The notes: generated from the sequence alone by a model not told the origin. 64,000 nt of DNA from Mongoliimonas terrestris (GCF_001927285.1 NZ_MSIG01000004.1:348526-412525), one strand, 5' to 3'. Counted from the first letter of the stretch, positions 16,018 to 27,424 are shown. Made by a program: numbers and translations.

Positions 16018-17598
16018 TCAAGGCTCGCCCACCCCGTCGGCGCCTGCATAGACCGCGCGCACGTCCGCCTTCATGGCCGCCCGCACGTCGGGCCTCAGAT
16101 ACATCATGTGCCCGCCCTCATAGACCTCGGTGCGGATCGGCGCCGCGCCGATCAGCGGCGGCAACTGTTGCACCAGATATTCGGACGCCATGTAGGTGGT
16201 GACGAGGTCCGTATAGCCGTGGGTGATCAGCACCTTCATGGCCGGGTTCAGCGCGCGGGCCTCCTGCAGGTCGTCGAGCACGCCGGCAAAGCCCTGGCGA
16301 GACCCGCCGCCGCCATAATCCCACCGCCCGGCGATCTCGCCGTTGAGAAGGCGGTAGGTGATGTCCGTTCGAAACCCCAGTTCGTCGCGCACATAGGCCA
16401 CCATGGCGGCGGTCAGTGCCGGCACGCTCCGGTCGAGGATCGGATCGGGACCGAGCGGCCCGTTCTGCTGCGGCGCCACGTCGGGCCCGGCGATCGAGCC
16501 GTCATAGCGGCTGAGGAGCCGGCCCGGGTCGAAGGTCTTGATAAAGACCGACACCGGCACCCGGGCGAACCGCCGGCGCACCTCCTCCACCGGCAGGCCG
16601 GTGTAGCGCGCCACCGTCTCGCTCGCCCGCTCGGCCGCCTCCACCGGGCCGGCGGCGAGCGCGACCAGATAGTCGTTGAGGGCGTAGCGCTCCACCTCGG
16701 CGAGGCGCTCGGCAAGCGCCGCGCTGCCGCGCACCCCTTGCTTCTCGAAGTTCACCGCGGCGAGCGACGGCAGCGTCAGCGCCCAGGTCAGCGGTTCGTA
16801 GTCCTCGCCGTAAAGGAGCGAGAATTCCAGCGCCGGCGAGATCAGCACCACGCCGCTCGGCGCGATGCCGGCGCTCTCCTGCAGCGTCTTCGCCAGGAGC
16901 GCCGCCCGGAAGCCGCCGTAGCTCTCGCCGGCCAGATAGACCGGCGCGCGCATCCGGTCGTTCGCCTGCAGGTGGAGGCGGATGAAGGCGCTCATCGCCT
17001 CCGCGTCGCGCTCCACCGACCAGAAGCGGTTCTCCTGCTCCTGGTCGGTACCCCGGCTGTAGCCGGTGCCCGGCGGGTCCACGAAGACCAGATCGGTGAG
17101 ATCGAGCCAGGTGTCCGGATTGTCGATCAGTCGCTGCGGCGGCGGTAGGAAGTCGCCGCTCGCGGCGGTGTCGAGCACCCGTGGCCCGAGCGCGCCGAGG
17201 TGCAGGTAGGCGGAGGCCGCGCCCGGGCCGCCGTTGAACACGAAGGTCACCGGCCGGTCGGCGGCGCCGTCCTTCAGCCTGTAGGCGACGTGGAAGATCT
17301 CGGCCGTCACCTTGCCGGTCCCGTCACGAAGCGCCTGGGTGCCGGCCGTCACCGTGTAGGCGAGGGTGCCGCCGTCGACCGCGATGGACGCCTCGCGGGT
17401 GGTCGCCTGCGGCAGCAGGCTGAGGATGCCGCTCGTCGGGCGCGGCGCCGCTTCCGCCGTGCCGTCCTGTGCGGACGCGCCGCCGGCGTCCTCTGCGGCC
17501 ACCGGTCCGCATACCACGAGCGTGAAGGCGATGAGGCATGCGCGCGCGACCGGAATCAGCGGCCTGCGTGTCGTCGTCCAGGGGGAGAGAGGCAGCAT
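16018..17598 (-). CDS. Secreted S10-family serine carboxypeptidase
   Basis: A 526-residue exported peptidase. The start at ATG 17598 gives a typical signal peptide (RRPLIPVARACLIAFTLVVC, cleavage near AAE, residues 34-36). The oxyanion-hole segment FVFNGGPGAASAYLHLGALG is near residues 119-138, the catalytic Ser is S226 in LAGESYGG, the Asp region is VLITHGYTDLVTTY, and the His is in EGGHMMYL close to the C-terminus. These are hallmarks of bacterial S10 carboxypeptidases, which trim peptides from the C-terminus in the periplasm. It converges with yjbQ and diverges from the aldose dehydrogenase gene. No operon partner is seen. Confidence 0.9.
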   Translation of the reverse strand: MLPLSPWTTTRRPLIPVARACLIAFTLVVCGPVAAEDAGGASAQDGTAEAAPRPTSGILSLLPQATTREASIAVDGGTLAYTVTAGTQALRDGTGKVTAEIFHVAYRLKDGAADRPVTFVFNGGPGAASAYLHLGALGPRVLDTAASGDFLPPPQRLIDNPDTWLDLTDLVFVDPPGTGYSRGTDQEQENRFWSVERDAEAMSAFIRLHLQANDRMRAPVYLAGESYGGFRAALLAKTLQESAGIAPSGVVLISPALEFSLLYGEDYEPLTWALTLPSLAAVNFEKQGVRGSAALAERLAEVERYALNDYLVALAAGPVEAAERASETVARYTGLPVEEVRRRFARVPVSVFIKTFDPGRLLSRYDGSIAGPDVAPQQNGPLGPDPILDRSVPALTAAMVAYVRDELGFRTDITYRLLNGEIAGRWDYGGGGSRQGFAGVLDDLQEARALNPAMKVLITHGYTDLVTTYMASEYLVQQLPPLIGAAPIRTEVYEGGHMMYLRPDVRAAMKADVRAVYAGADGVGEP

Positions 17599-17965
17599 GA
17601 GGTTCGCTTGTCCTTGGATGAACGGTCCGACCCGGCAACCCGCCGGCTCCGCGGTCCGTTCCCTGGCCGTGGCTCGGTCGGAAGCGGAGCCGCGCGAGGG
17701 GGACGAGTCACGGCGAAGTGATGGGCTTTTTGATGACGCCGCGCCAACACGCCGGACCCGGCCGTCGTCCGGCATTTTCAGGCCGTTTTCGGCCTACACC
17801 CCGCCAGCTGTGCCGTCCTCTCCCGACCCGGACGGCCGCCCACGCCCTGGATCGGCGGGCGTGCGTCGCCATCTTGGGCAAAGGACGTGGGGGGAGCGCC
17901 ATGGCCGCCCGCGACCCTGTTCGCAGACGTACCGGCCTTCAACGATCGAGGAGCACTGACCGCCC
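17599..17965. other. Divergent promoter region, no gene seen
   Basis: This 367-bp gap separates the divergent carboxypeptidase and aldose dehydrogenase genes. Reading frames across it are Arg/Pro-rich and look like GC-rich noise. No clear promoter hexamers, palindromes or repeats were recognised. Confidence 0.5.
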
Positions 17966-19099
17966 ATGACCCGTTTCGCCATCGCCTGCAGTCTCGCCGC
18001 CCTTCTGACCGGACCGGTCGCCGCGCAGTCCGCCTCGACCGGCGACGCCGCCCTGTCGGTCACGCCGGTGGCCGAGGGCCTGAGCACGCCCTGGGGCCTC
18101 GCCTTCCTGCCCGACGGGCGCATGCTGGTGACCGAGAAGGCCGGCACGCTCCGGCTCGTCTCCACCGACGGCACCGTCTCCGAGCCGATCGCCGGGCTGC
18201 CCGACGTGGACGCGCGGGGGCAGGGCGGCCTTCTCGACGTCGCCATTCACCCGGACTTCGAGGAGAACCGGCTCGTCTACTTCACCTACTCCGAACCCGG
18301 TGAAAACCGGACCAACTCCACCGCCGTCGGTCGCGGCGCCCTCTCGGAGGACGGCACCGGCCTCAGAGACGTTGAGGTGATCTTCACCCAGCAGCCGAAG
18401 GTCGCCAGCACCAAGCACTTCGGCTCGCGCCTGGTGTTCGACAACAACGGCCACCTCTTCGTCGGCCTCGGCGAGCGCTCCGACGAGCAGTTCCGCGGCC
18501 AGGCGCAGGATCCCATGTCCCACCTCGGCAAGGTGGTCCGCCTCGATCCGGACGGATCGGTCCCGGCCGACAACCCCTATGCGGACGGCAGCGAGGCGCG
18601 GCCGGAGATCTGGTCGACCGGCCATCGCAACATCCAGGCGGCCGCCCTCAACCCGGCGTCGGGCGACCTCTGGGTGATCGAGCACGGTCCGCGCGGCGGC
18701 GACGAGGTGAACATCGCCAAGGCGCGCAACAACTACGGCTGGCCGGAGGTCTCCTTCGGCGTGAACTACAGCGGCAGCCCGGTCGGCACCGGCGCGGCGC
18801 AAGGCGAAGGCTTCACCGACCCGATCTACCAGTGGACGCCGGTCATCGCGCCCTCCGGCATGGTGTTCTACGGCGGCGACGCCTTCCCGGAGTGGCAGGG
18901 CGACCTCTTCGTCGGCGGTCTGCGGGCCAAGTCCCTGGTTCGGCTCGATGTTGACGGCGACCGGATCGTCGGCGAGGAGCGTCTCCTCGGCGACCTCGAC
19001 AAGCGCATCCGCGACGTGGCCGAGGGCCCGGACGGGGCCCTCTACGTGATCACGGACGAGCGCAACGCCGCCGTCTATCGGATCGCGCCCCAGGACTGA
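17966..19099 (+). CDS. Soluble PQQ-dependent aldose sugar dehydrogenase (YliI-like)
   Basis: A 377-residue periplasmic beta-propeller enzyme that oxidises aldoses to lactones with pyrroloquinoline quinone. A signal peptide occupies residues 1-20 (IACSLAALLTGPVAAQ). Family hallmarks are visible: GLSTPWGLAFLPDGRMLVTE, RGQGGLLDVAIHPDFEENRL, the catalytic-His region KHFGSRLVFDNNGHLFVGLG, STGHRNIQAAALNPASGDLW and EHGPRGGDEVNIAKARNNYG. It could feed sugar lactones or acids to the arabinonate pathway at 24 kb, but that link is speculative. PQQ synthesis genes are not in the window. A strong hairpin terminator follows. Confidence 0.9.
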   Translation: MTRFAIACSLAALLTGPVAAQSASTGDAALSVTPVAEGLSTPWGLAFLPDGRMLVTEKAGTLRLVSTDGTVSEPIAGLPDVDARGQGGLLDVAIHPDFEENRLVYFTYSEPGENRTNSTAVGRGALSEDGTGLRDVEVIFTQQPKVASTKHFGSRLVFDNNGHLFVGLGERSDEQFRGQAQDPMSHLGKVVRLDPDGSVPADNPYADGSEARPEIWSTGHRNIQAAALNPASGDLWVIEHGPRGGDEVNIAKARNNYGWPEVSFGVNYSGSPVGTGAAQGEGFTDPIYQWTPVIAPSGMVFYGGDAFPEWQGDLFVGGLRAKSLVRLDVDGDRIVGEERLLGDLDKRIRDVAEGPDGALYVITDERNAAVYRIAPQD

Positions 19100-19117
19100 T
19101 CGGCGGTGCCGACCCCA

Positions 19118-19149
19118 ACGGCGGGCGGGCGACACCGCCCGTCCGCCGT
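19118..19149 (+). terminator. Terminator hairpin after the aldose dehydrogenase gene
   Basis: A 14-bp stem (ACGGCGGGCGGGCG at 19118-19131 against CGCCCGTCCGCCGT at 19136-19149, one G-U pair) with a 4-nt loop, followed by CAATTTGTCT. It sits in the 64-bp gap between two convergent genes. Confidence 0.75.
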
Positions 19150-19163
19150 CAATTTGTCTCTGC

Positions 19164-21548
19164 CTAGCCCGTCCGAAGGCCGTCGAGGAACGACCGCACC
19201 GCTCCGTTCAGTTCGCCGGCCTGCTGGCTGAGGCGGCCGGCGGTGTTGCCGAGATCGAAGGAGATCGTCTCGGTCTCCGACACCGAGCGGTCCACCTCCG
19301 CCATGCTAGCCGAGACCGCCCTTATGGATCCGAGCGAGCGTGTCATGCTGTCGGTGATCTCCCGCGTGGCGGCGCCTTGCTCCTCCACGGCGGCCGCGAT
19401 GCCGGATGCGATCTCCGACACATTGGCTATCACCTGCGAGATGCTGCCGACCGAGTCCACCGCCGCGCCGGTCGAGGCCTGGATCTCCTGCACCTGCACG
19501 ACGATCTCGTCGGTCGCCCGGGCCGTCTGTTCGGCAAGGCTCTTCACCTCCGTCGCCACCACGGCGAAGCCGCGGCCGGCGTCTCCCGCCCGAGCCGCCT
19601 CGATGGTGGCGTTGAGGGCGAGGAGATTCGTCTGCGCGGCGATGTCGGAGATCAGCGACACCACGCTGCCGATCTTGCGGGCGGAGTCCGCCAGTCCCCG
19701 GATGATGCGGTCGGAATCGGAGGCCTGCGTCACCGCCGCGGAGGAGACCTCCTGGGCGCTCGCCACCTGCCGTCCGATCTCCGAGATGGAGGACACCAGC
19801 TCCTCGGCCGCGGCCGCCACCGTCTCCACCCCTTCGGTCGCGGTACCGGCCGACGCGCTCACCGCGCTCGACTGCTTGCTGCTCGACGCGGCTGCGCGAT
19901 TGAGGGTCTCGGCCTTCCGCGACACGTCCTCCGAGGTCGCCGTCACGCCGTCCACGATGCCCTTCACCTTGGCCTCGAAGGTCTCGGCGAGGGCGATCTG
20001 CCGCGTCTCGTCGATCCAGGCCGCCAGGGACGACACCACATGCCCGGCCCGGTCGCGGATCGGCGTCACCTTGACGGCGAACCGACCCGTGCCGAGCGTC
20101 AGCGAAAACGCCCCGCCCGTTCCTCGGGCGCCGAACCGGTCGCGCTCCGCCGCAAGGCGCGGGTGGAGGGCGCCGACCTCCGCGCCCACGATGGTCGCCG
20201 GCAGGCTCGCCCGGTAGGGCGCCACCGCCGCATCGAAGGCGTGGTTGGCGTAGGCGATGCGGTTGTCGGCGGCGCCGACGGTCAACACCGCGAGCGGCAT
20301 CTCGTCGACGATCTGGCGCAGTTCGAACGCCGCCATCACCTCCGCCTTCAGGTGGCCGTAGGCGCGGGCCATGTCGCCGATCTCGTCGCCGCGGTGCCCG
20401 TAGGGCAGATCCGTGGCCGTCCCGCCCGCGAGGGCCGTCAGGGCATCGGCGGTTCGTGCCAAGGGCTTCGCCGCCAGATGGCCGACTAGGAGGCCGCCGG
20501 CCGCGACGCCGATCACCACGAACACCACCGCGTAGGACACCTCCCGCTCCATGGCGTCGAACACCGGATAGGCTTCGCTCAGCGGAATGCGCACCAGCAC
20601 GGTCCAGCCGAGGCCCGGATAGTCGTAGGCGCCGTTGGTGCGCACATGGGCGATCTTGATCGGGGTGCCGCTCTCCGGATCGATGTTCACCATCGATCCA
20701 GCTTCCGGCAGGTCCGCCAGCCGGAAGCCGCCCTCGTCGGCCAGCGTCTGATTCAGGATCACCGCGGGATCCCGATCATAGCGCGTGATCGGCTGGCCGC
20801 CGACCGTCTCCATGTCGAGGAGCAGGCGTCCCTCCGCGTCGGCGATCTCCAGGTGGGTGACCGCGTAGTTGGCGGCGAACTTGGCGCTGAAGCCCTGGGC
20901 GATCTGGTCGACCAGCCCGAAATCCGCGAAATTGGCCCAGACGCCGAGGATCCGGCCGGCATCGTCAACCACCCGGGCGGAGTAGACGATGACCATCCCG
21001 TCGTCGCCATAAAGCGCCCCGATGTCCCGGTCGAAGCCTGGCTGCTGGACCGCCGTGCCGGTGAAGCCGTTCGGGCCTTCCAGATAGCGCCCGTTCATGG
21101 CGTCCCGAAACCAGGTGGCGTCGGTGAACGCGCGGTCGTAGAAGGCCGCGGTTTCGATCGGTCTGCCCAGGTTGTCCACGGTGTTGACCGCCAGCACGGC
21201 CCCGGACGTGTCCACGAAGAGGGTCAGCCGGTAGAGACCGTAAAGCTTCATGTAGCCGTTCATCGCCTGCACGAGCGTGTTGCCCGGCGAGGGATTTCGA
21301 TGGTTGGCCGGATCGCGCGTCGCGTCGTTCAGCCCGAAGGCCTGGGCGTCGCCATAGCGCTCGAAAAGGTTGCGGTCGATGGTGTCGCCGATCGCCTCCG
21401 CGATCTCCAGGTTCGTCCGGTCCAGCGCCTGCTCCAGGCTTGGCCGGTGATGAAACTGGAAGATGGCCAGGGCGGACAGTCCCGCCAAGAGCGTGACGCT
21501 CGCCAGCATGACGGCGATCTTGTGTGAGATTTTCCATTTCAGCCGCAC
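19164..21548 (-). CDS. Methyl-accepting chemotaxis protein with periplasmic dCache-like sensor
   Basis: A 794-residue chemoreceptor. TM1 ([20 protein letters not shown]) is followed by a periplasmic region of about 300 residues with a Cache-like layout ([20 protein letters not shown]) and TM2 ([20 protein letters not shown]). A HAMP-like segment, a PAS-like insert ([20 protein letters not shown]) and a long signalling coiled coil complete the protein; the coil tip has [20 protein letters not shown] near residue 655. No C-terminal CheR/CheB pentapeptide is present. GTG 21548 is chosen because GGAGG precedes it by 7 bp; the open frame extends 34 codons further through AT-rich promoter DNA. The ligand is unknown. 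No che genes are nearby. Confidence 0.93.
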   Translation of the reverse strand: MRLKWKISHKIAVMLASVTLLAGLSALAIFQFHHRPSLEQALDRTNLEIAEAIGDTIDRNLFERYGDAQAFGLNDATRDPANHRNPSPGNTLVQAMNGYMKLYGLYRLTLFVDTSGAVLAVNTVDNLGRPIETAAFYDRAFTDATWFRDAMNGRYLEGPNGFTGTAVQQPGFDRDIGALYGDDGMVIVYSARVVDDAGRILGVWANFADFGLVDQIAQGFSAKFAANYAVTHLEIADAEGRLLLDMETVGGQPITRYDRDPAVILNQTLADEGGFRLADLPEAGSMVNIDPESGTPIKIAHVRTNGAYDYPGLGWTVLVRIPLSEAYPVFDAMEREVSYAVVFVVIGVAAGGLLVGHLAAKPLARTADALTALAGGTATDLPYGHRGDEIGDMARAYGHLKAEVMAAFELRQIVDEMPLAVLTVGAADNRIAYANHAFDAAVAPYRASLPATIVGAEVGALHPRLAAERDRFGARGTGGAFSLTLGTGRFAVKVTPIRDRAGHVVSSLAAWIDETRQIALAETFEAKVKGIVDGVTATSEDVSRKAETLNRAAASSSKQSSAVSASAGTATEGVETVAAAAEELVSSISEIGRQVASAQEVSSAAVTQASDSDRIIRGLADSARKIGSVVSLISDIAAQTNLLALNATIEAARAGDAGRGFAVVATEVKSLAEQTARATDEIVVQVQEIQASTGAAVDSVGSISQVIANVSEIASGIAAAVEEQGAATREITDSMTRSLGSIRAVSASMAEVDRSVSETETISFDLGNTAGRLSQQAGELNGAVRSFLDGLRTG

Positions 21549-21587
21549 GCGTGTTCCTCCCCCCGCCCGGACTGCGATCAACAAAAC

Positions 21588-21607
21588 ATTGTAGGTCTTC
21601 CAACAAT
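21588..21607. promoter_or_regulatory. Inverted repeat in the chemoreceptor promoter region
   Basis: ATTGTAGG and CCAACAAT form an 8-bp inverted repeat with one mismatch around TCTT, 40 bp upstream of the chemoreceptor start. It lies in a strikingly AT-rich stretch (21580-21650) of the 349-bp gap, which holds no gene. It looks like an operator; the protein that might bind is unknown. Confidence 0.35.
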
Positions 21608-21897
21608 TAACAGTGAGTATAAGATTTTGATACGAGCGTATTAATACCATTCGCTCGCTGCCGACGTCGCTCCTGCTCGGTGCCCATGTGTGAAGGGTGC
21701 ATTGAATGCTTGAGATCTTCTATCGCGTTGCGACAACGGGGGATCGGCCGTCTGCGGCGCGCAGTCCTGTCGCCGCGCCCGGCCCTTGAACGACGCGCGT
21801 GCGGCATTGCGGGCGCGTCCCGGTCGGGGACGAACCTGCTCGCCGGCCCGTGTCGGCCGGAACAGGTCTTCGCGCCATCGACCCCGATGATTCGGCG

Positions 21898-23553
21898 TCA
21901 GATTTCGCTGCGGGTCAGCAGGTAGTCCAGGCCGCCGACCCGGTACCAGCGCAAGCCATAGGGCTCCATCAGCACGCTGAACGTGTTGCCGTCGTCCGGC
22001 TTCCGATGGTCGTGGCCAAGAAGATCCACCAGCGGCTTGTCGTCGAGGCCGGTGCGGAAATGCACTTCGCACGGCTTGGCAGAAAGGTTGTGGAGAAAGA
22101 GCACGCTGTTGCCGCGCCAGTCGTAGCGAAGGGCCAGAATGGCCTCCGCCCCGGTGTCCACCGGCACCAGGTCGCCCCATGCCACCTCCGGGATCTCCTT
22201 GCGCATGCGGATCATCCGCTCCAGCCAGTTGAGCAGGCTGTCGGCGTTCCGCCGCTGATAGGCGGCGTTGAGATGCGGGTAGCCGTAGGGGCCGTCCGTG
22301 ATGACCGGCATCACCGGCGTGTCCGACTTGGTGAAGCCGCCGTGCGGCTCGTCCGACCATTGCATCGGCGTGCGGGCGCAGTAGCGCTCCGGCAGCGAGA
22401 GGTCGTCGCCCATGCCGATCTCGTCGCCGTAGCGGATCACCGGCACCCCCGGCAGCGTGAAGAGCAGCGAGTAGGCGAGTTTCAGCCGCCGCTCGTCGCC
22501 GTCCAGCATGGGTGCCAACCGGCGCCGGATACCGCGGTGGTAGAGCTGGTGCGTCTCCTCCGGACCGAAGGCGGCGAACACCTTGTCCCGGTCCTCGGGT
22601 GCCAGCCGGCCGAGATCGAGTTCGTCGTGGTTGCGCAGATGCAGGCCCCACTGGGCGGTGTCCGGCAGACCGCGGGTCTCCATCAGCGCCTTCACCAGCG
22701 GCTCCGTCCGCTCTGTCGCCATGGCCAGGAAGAGGTTCTGATTGACGTGGAAGTTGAACATCATCTGCAGGCGGTCGCTGTCGTCGCCCACGTAGTTGAT
22801 GGTCTCCTCCGGCGCCACGTTCGCCTCGGCGAGCACGATGCTGTCCCCGCGCCGCCACTGGATGAACTGGCGGAACAGGCGCAGCATCTGGAACTGCTGT
22901 TTCGGCTTCTCGATGCCGGCGCCCTTCTCGGCGATCACGAAGGGCACCGCGTCCATGCGGAACCCGGAGACCCCGAGTTCCAGCCAGAAGCCCATGATCT
23001 TCAGGATCTCCGCCTGGACGTGCGGGTTGGCGGTGTTGAGATCCGGCTGGTGGTCGTAGAAGCGGTGGAAGTAGTAGGCGCCCGCCTTGGCGTCCTTCGT
23101 CCACGTGGTGACCTGCACGCCGGGGAAGATCATGCCTTCGTCGGCGTCCTTGGGCTTGGTCTTCGACCAGACGTACCAGTCCCGGTAGGGCGATTTCGGA
23201 TCCAAGCGGGCCGATTGGAACCACGGGTGCTGGTCGGACGTGTGGTTGACCACGAGGTCGATGATCACCCGCATGCCGCGCTGCTTGGCCCCGTGGGCAA
23301 ACTCCACGAAATCTCCGAGCGTGCCGTAGCGCGGGTCGATCCCGTAGTGGTCGCTCACGTCGTAGCCGTCGTCCTTGCCGGGCGAGGGCTGGAACGGCAT
23401 CAGCCAGATCGCCGTGACGCCCAGCCCGTGCAGGTAGTCCAGTCGTCGTGTGAGGCCCTCGAAGTCGCCGACGCCGTCGCCGTTGGAGTCCATGAAGGTC
23501 TCCACCGACACGCAGTAGAAGACGGCGTTCTTGTACCAGAGGTCTTCGATCAT
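21898..23553 (-). CDS. GH13 alpha-glucosidase/trehalose-synthase-like enzyme
   Basis: A 551-residue glycoside hydrolase family 13 protein without signal peptide. The substrate-binding and catalytic regions are present: DLVVNHTSDQHPWF (near residue 100), nucleophile D201 in GFRMDAVPF, acid/base E243 in LAEANV and D310 in LRNHDEL. The later segment IRYGDEIGMGDDLSLPERYC and the RTPMQW motif are those of trehalose synthase (maltose-to-trehalose isomerase) and its relatives. The fused maltokinase domain of some TreS proteins is absent. Amylosucrase or oligo-glucosidase activity cannot be excluded. ATG 23553 is chosen; the open frame continues upstream but only as antisense to the dehydratase gene. 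A Pmp3 peptide gene lies upstream in the same orientation. Confidence 0.88.
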   Translation of the reverse strand: MIEDLWYKNAVFYCVSVETFMDSNGDGVGDFEGLTRRLDYLHGLGVTAIWLMPFQPSPGKDDGYDVSDHYGIDPRYGTLGDFVEFAHGAKQRGMRVIIDLVVNHTSDQHPWFQSARLDPKSPYRDWYVWSKTKPKDADEGMIFPGVQVTTWTKDAKAGAYYFHRFYDHQPDLNTANPHVQAEILKIMGFWLELGVSGFRMDAVPFVIAEKGAGIEKPKQQFQMLRLFRQFIQWRRGDSIVLAEANVAPEETINYVGDDSDRLQMMFNFHVNQNLFLAMATERTEPLVKALMETRGLPDTAQWGLHLRNHDELDLGRLAPEDRDKVFAAFGPEETHQLYHRGIRRRLAPMLDGDERRLKLAYSLLFTLPGVPVIRYGDEIGMGDDLSLPERYCARTPMQWSDEPHGGFTKSDTPVMPVITDGPYGYPHLNAAYQRRNADSLLNWLERMIRMRKEIPEVAWGDLVPVDTGAEAILALRYDWRGNSVLFLHNLSAKPCEVHFRTGLDDKPLVDLLGHDHRKPDDGNTFSVLMEPYGLRWYRVGGLDYLLTRSEI

Positions 23554-23681
23554 GGCGGTGGTCCCGGCGGTTCTACGGACGACGTTGTTCGGACGGCGAT
23601 GTCGAAGAGCGAACGCGGCCGGGGCCGGATCGTTCTCGCCCGTCGTCCGCCGCCCGCGCCGGGATGGCCGGGTGCGCGCGG

Positions 23682-23840
23682 TTACTTCCGCACGATCACC
23701 CAGATCGCGTGGATGATGCCGGGGATGTAGCCGAGGAGGGTGAGCAGGATGTTCAGCCAGAAATGAAGGCCGATGCCGACCTGCAGGAACACGCCGAGCG
23801 GCGGCAGCAGGATGGCGATCAGGATGCGAAGGATGTCCAT
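23682..23840 (-). CDS. Pmp3/YqaE family membrane peptide (UPF0057)
   Basis: A 52-codon gene, starting MDILRILIAILLPPLGVFLQ and ending with IPGIIHAIWVIVRK. It has two transmembrane helices and the family signature LPPLGVF...GIGLHFWLNILLTLLGYIPG. Pmp3/YqaE peptides are small plasma-membrane proteins linked to membrane potential, salt and cold stress. It lies 128 bp upstream of the trehalose-synthase-like gene in the same direction, suggesting a shared osmotic-stress role (inference). Confidence 0.93.
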   Translation of the reverse strand: MDILRILIAILLPPLGVFLQVGIGLHFWLNILLTLLGYIPGIIHAIWVIVRK

Positions 23841-23990
23841 GGTTAGCCTCTCCGAAGGGTGTTGGATGCGGTCCCACGGACAACGCCGCTGCAGCCCGGT
23901 CCGATCCCGACGTCATGTCGTGTTTACGCCCACGCTTGCCAAGGCCGCGCCATCCATCACCAAAACGGCATGACTTAGGGTCGAAACCGA

Positions 23991-24003
23991 ATTGGACGGT
24001 TAT
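23991..24003 (+). promoter_or_regulatory. Pentose regulon motif, copy 1 (arabinonate dehydratase promoter)
   Basis: ATTGGACGGTTAT ends 69 bp before the dehydratase ATG. It matches the copies upstream of ytfQ (12 of 13 bases) and chvE (11 of 13) and has the same orientation relative to the gene. The GbpR-type LysR protein encoded at 26-27 kb is the obvious candidate binder; this is inference. Confidence 0.5.
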
Positions 24004-24072
24004 CGATTGGCCGGCGTACGGTCTTCGCCGAAGAGCGCCGACAAGGCGCGAAAGGGGTCGAGGATCCGGACG

Positions 24073-25797
<1,725 letters not shown>

Positions 25798-25876
25798 GCA
25801 GGGGAGGGAGGGGGCGCGGGGGCGGAGCAGCCGGCCCTGTGTGCGGCTCGCTCCGAGCCCATCTCCCCGCGCCCGC

Positions 25877-26061
25877 GACCGTCATGATCGGCGTCAGGCC
25901 GGCCGTCCACGCATTTCCATCGGCCCAATGCGTGGGTGGTCCGGCTGAACCGGACCATGACGGCGGTGGTTCAGCCCCGCTTCCCGAGACCGGCGGACAC
26001 CTCCGCCAATCACCCCACCCGCGACCGTCATGGTCGGCGTCAGGCCGACCATCCACGCATC
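25877..26061. repeat. REP-A cluster, three alternating units
   Basis: Three copies of the REP-A palindrome, at 25877-25914 (+), 25927-25963 (inverted) and 26023-26061 (+), fill most of the 269-bp gap between the convergent dehydratase and gbpR genes. Each has the head ACCGTCAT, a GC stem-loop and the tail CCACGCAT. The stems differ in sequence but stay paired in the better copies (TGGTCGGC/GCCGACCA; TGGTCCGG/CCGGACCA). No gene lies here. Confidence 0.8.
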
Positions 26062-26066
26062 TTGCC

Positions 26067-27098
26067 TCATCCCGCCGGCCGGAACACCTCTTCCTCGATT
26101 GCCGCGTAGAGCACGGACGCCGCTGGCGACAGCGCGCGACCCTTGACCTTAATGAGGCCGTAGGGCTCCACCGCCACCGGGTCCTCCAGCCGCAAGAGGC
26201 GGAAGCTGCCGGCCGACAGGAAAAGCTCCGCCACCGGGATGGCGAGCGGCGCGATGGCGTCGGTCTTGGCGGCCATCACCAGCGTCATCAGGATGGAGCC
26301 GGTCACCACCACGCGGGTCGGCGGCGGCACGCCGTGGCGGCGCATCATCACCTCCACGCTGCGCCGGAGCAGGGAGCCGCGCGGCTGCAGCACCCATTCC
26401 TGGTCGTGCAGGTCGCCGGCCGAAACCCGCTCCTTGCTGGCGAGCGGGTGATCGGCCCGCACCAGGAGGCACGCCTCCTCCGGGCCGATCTCCCGGTAGT
26501 CGAACGGCTCCGGGTCGATGCCGTTCGGAATGCGCGCGATCGCAAAATCGAGCCGTGAGGCGAGCAGCCGCTCGGCGAGCACGTCGGAGGTCTCCACGTC
26601 CACGCTCACCTGCAACTGCGGCAGGCGGCGGCGCACCGCCTGGATGGCGCTCACCACCGTCTCCACCGCCGGCGCCATCACGGATCCGACCGCCACGGTG
26701 CCGCCCTCGCCGGCGCGGAGCGCGGCGATCTCCTCGCCCGCCTGACCGAGTTCGGCCAGCACTGTGCGGGTGCGCCGGATCAGCGCCTCGCCGTACCAGG
26801 TGGGCTCCACGCCGCGCGCCAGGCGCTCGAACAGCGGCACGCCGACGATCTTCTCGATCTCGCCCAGCATCTTGGAGGCCGCCGGCTGCGACAGGTTCAG
26901 CGCCATGGCGGCCCGGTGCAGCTTGCGGTGATCGTCGAGCGCCACGAGGAGGTTCAGGTGCCGGAGCTTCAGCCCGGTGCGCAGCAGCCGCTCGCCGTGG
27001 CTGCCGCGCTGTCCGGCCCCGCCTTGCCGGGTGCCGGCCACCGGCCGCAGGCGTCCGCCGGACGGCTCGTCGTCCGCGTCCGATGTGTCCATGCCCAT
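26067..27098 (-). CDS. gbpR: LysR-family regulator GbpR (galactose/arabinose-binding protein regulator)
   Basis: A 343-residue LysR regulator. The winged helix is LKLRHLNLLVALDDHRKLHR...LNLSQPAASKMLGEIE, followed by a periplasmic-binding-like effector domain with PLFERLARGVEPTWYGEALI and IPVAELFLSAGSFRLLRLED. In Agrobacterium and Azospirillum, GbpR lies divergent to chvE and controls it in response to L-arabinose, D-fucose and galactose; here the arrangement is the same. The product has a Gly/Arg-rich N-terminal extension of about 50 residues. ATG 27098 (MGMDTSD) is chosen because GGGGGGAG precedes it; ATG 27134 is an alternative that would overlap the AT-rich operator region. Confidence 0.85.
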   Translation of the reverse strand: MGMDTSDADDEPSGGRLRPVAGTRQGGAGQRGSHGERLLRTGLKLRHLNLLVALDDHRKLHRAAMALNLSQPAASKMLGEIEKIVGVPLFERLARGVEPTWYGEALIRRTRTVLAELGQAGEEIAALRAGEGGTVAVGSVMAPAVETVVSAIQAVRRRLPQLQVSVDVETSDVLAERLLASRLDFAIARIPNGIDPEPFDYREIGPEEACLLVRADHPLASKERVSAGDLHDQEWVLQPRGSLLRRSVEVMMRRHGVPPPTRVVVTGSILMTLVMAAKTDAIAPLAIPVAELFLSAGSFRLLRLEDPVAVEPYGLIKVKGRALSPAASVLYAAIEEEVFRPAG

Positions 27099-27167
27099 GG
27101 TCTCGAAACTCCCCCCGAAGTCGGAATTATCCATACGCTTTTTGATATAGCAAGAGCTTGAATTATC

Positions 27168-27180
27168 ATTAGACCGTTAT
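27168..27180 (+). promoter_or_regulatory. Pentose regulon motif, copy 2 (gbpR-chvE intergenic region)
   Basis: ATTAGACCGTTAT, read in the chvE direction, lies 244 bp before the chvE start and 69 bp before the gbpR start. The preceding bases GAATTATC recur at 27124-27131 (GAATTATCCATAC), giving a direct repeat 36 bp apart. The AT-rich 27120-27181 segment is the likely divergent promoter. The rest of the 326-bp gap has no gene. Confidence 0.5.
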
Positions 27181-27424
27181 GCGTCCGCGCTCCTATGGTC
27201 AGGGCGCCCTATCGACCGATCGGAGGAGGCCGCAGGTCGACGGGGCAGGGGGGTCGAGGGATGGGTCTGGCGCCGCGCGCCGACCGTCTCCCATCCGGCG
27301 CCGCGAGGAGAGGCCGAACGCCGGCGCGCCGTGATCAAAGCGCCGTTTGGCCGAAAACAGGCCCGCCGCCTCAAGGAGGTGTCGGCGCCCACGAAGAAGA
27401 CAGACCAGAAGGGGAGGGGAACCC

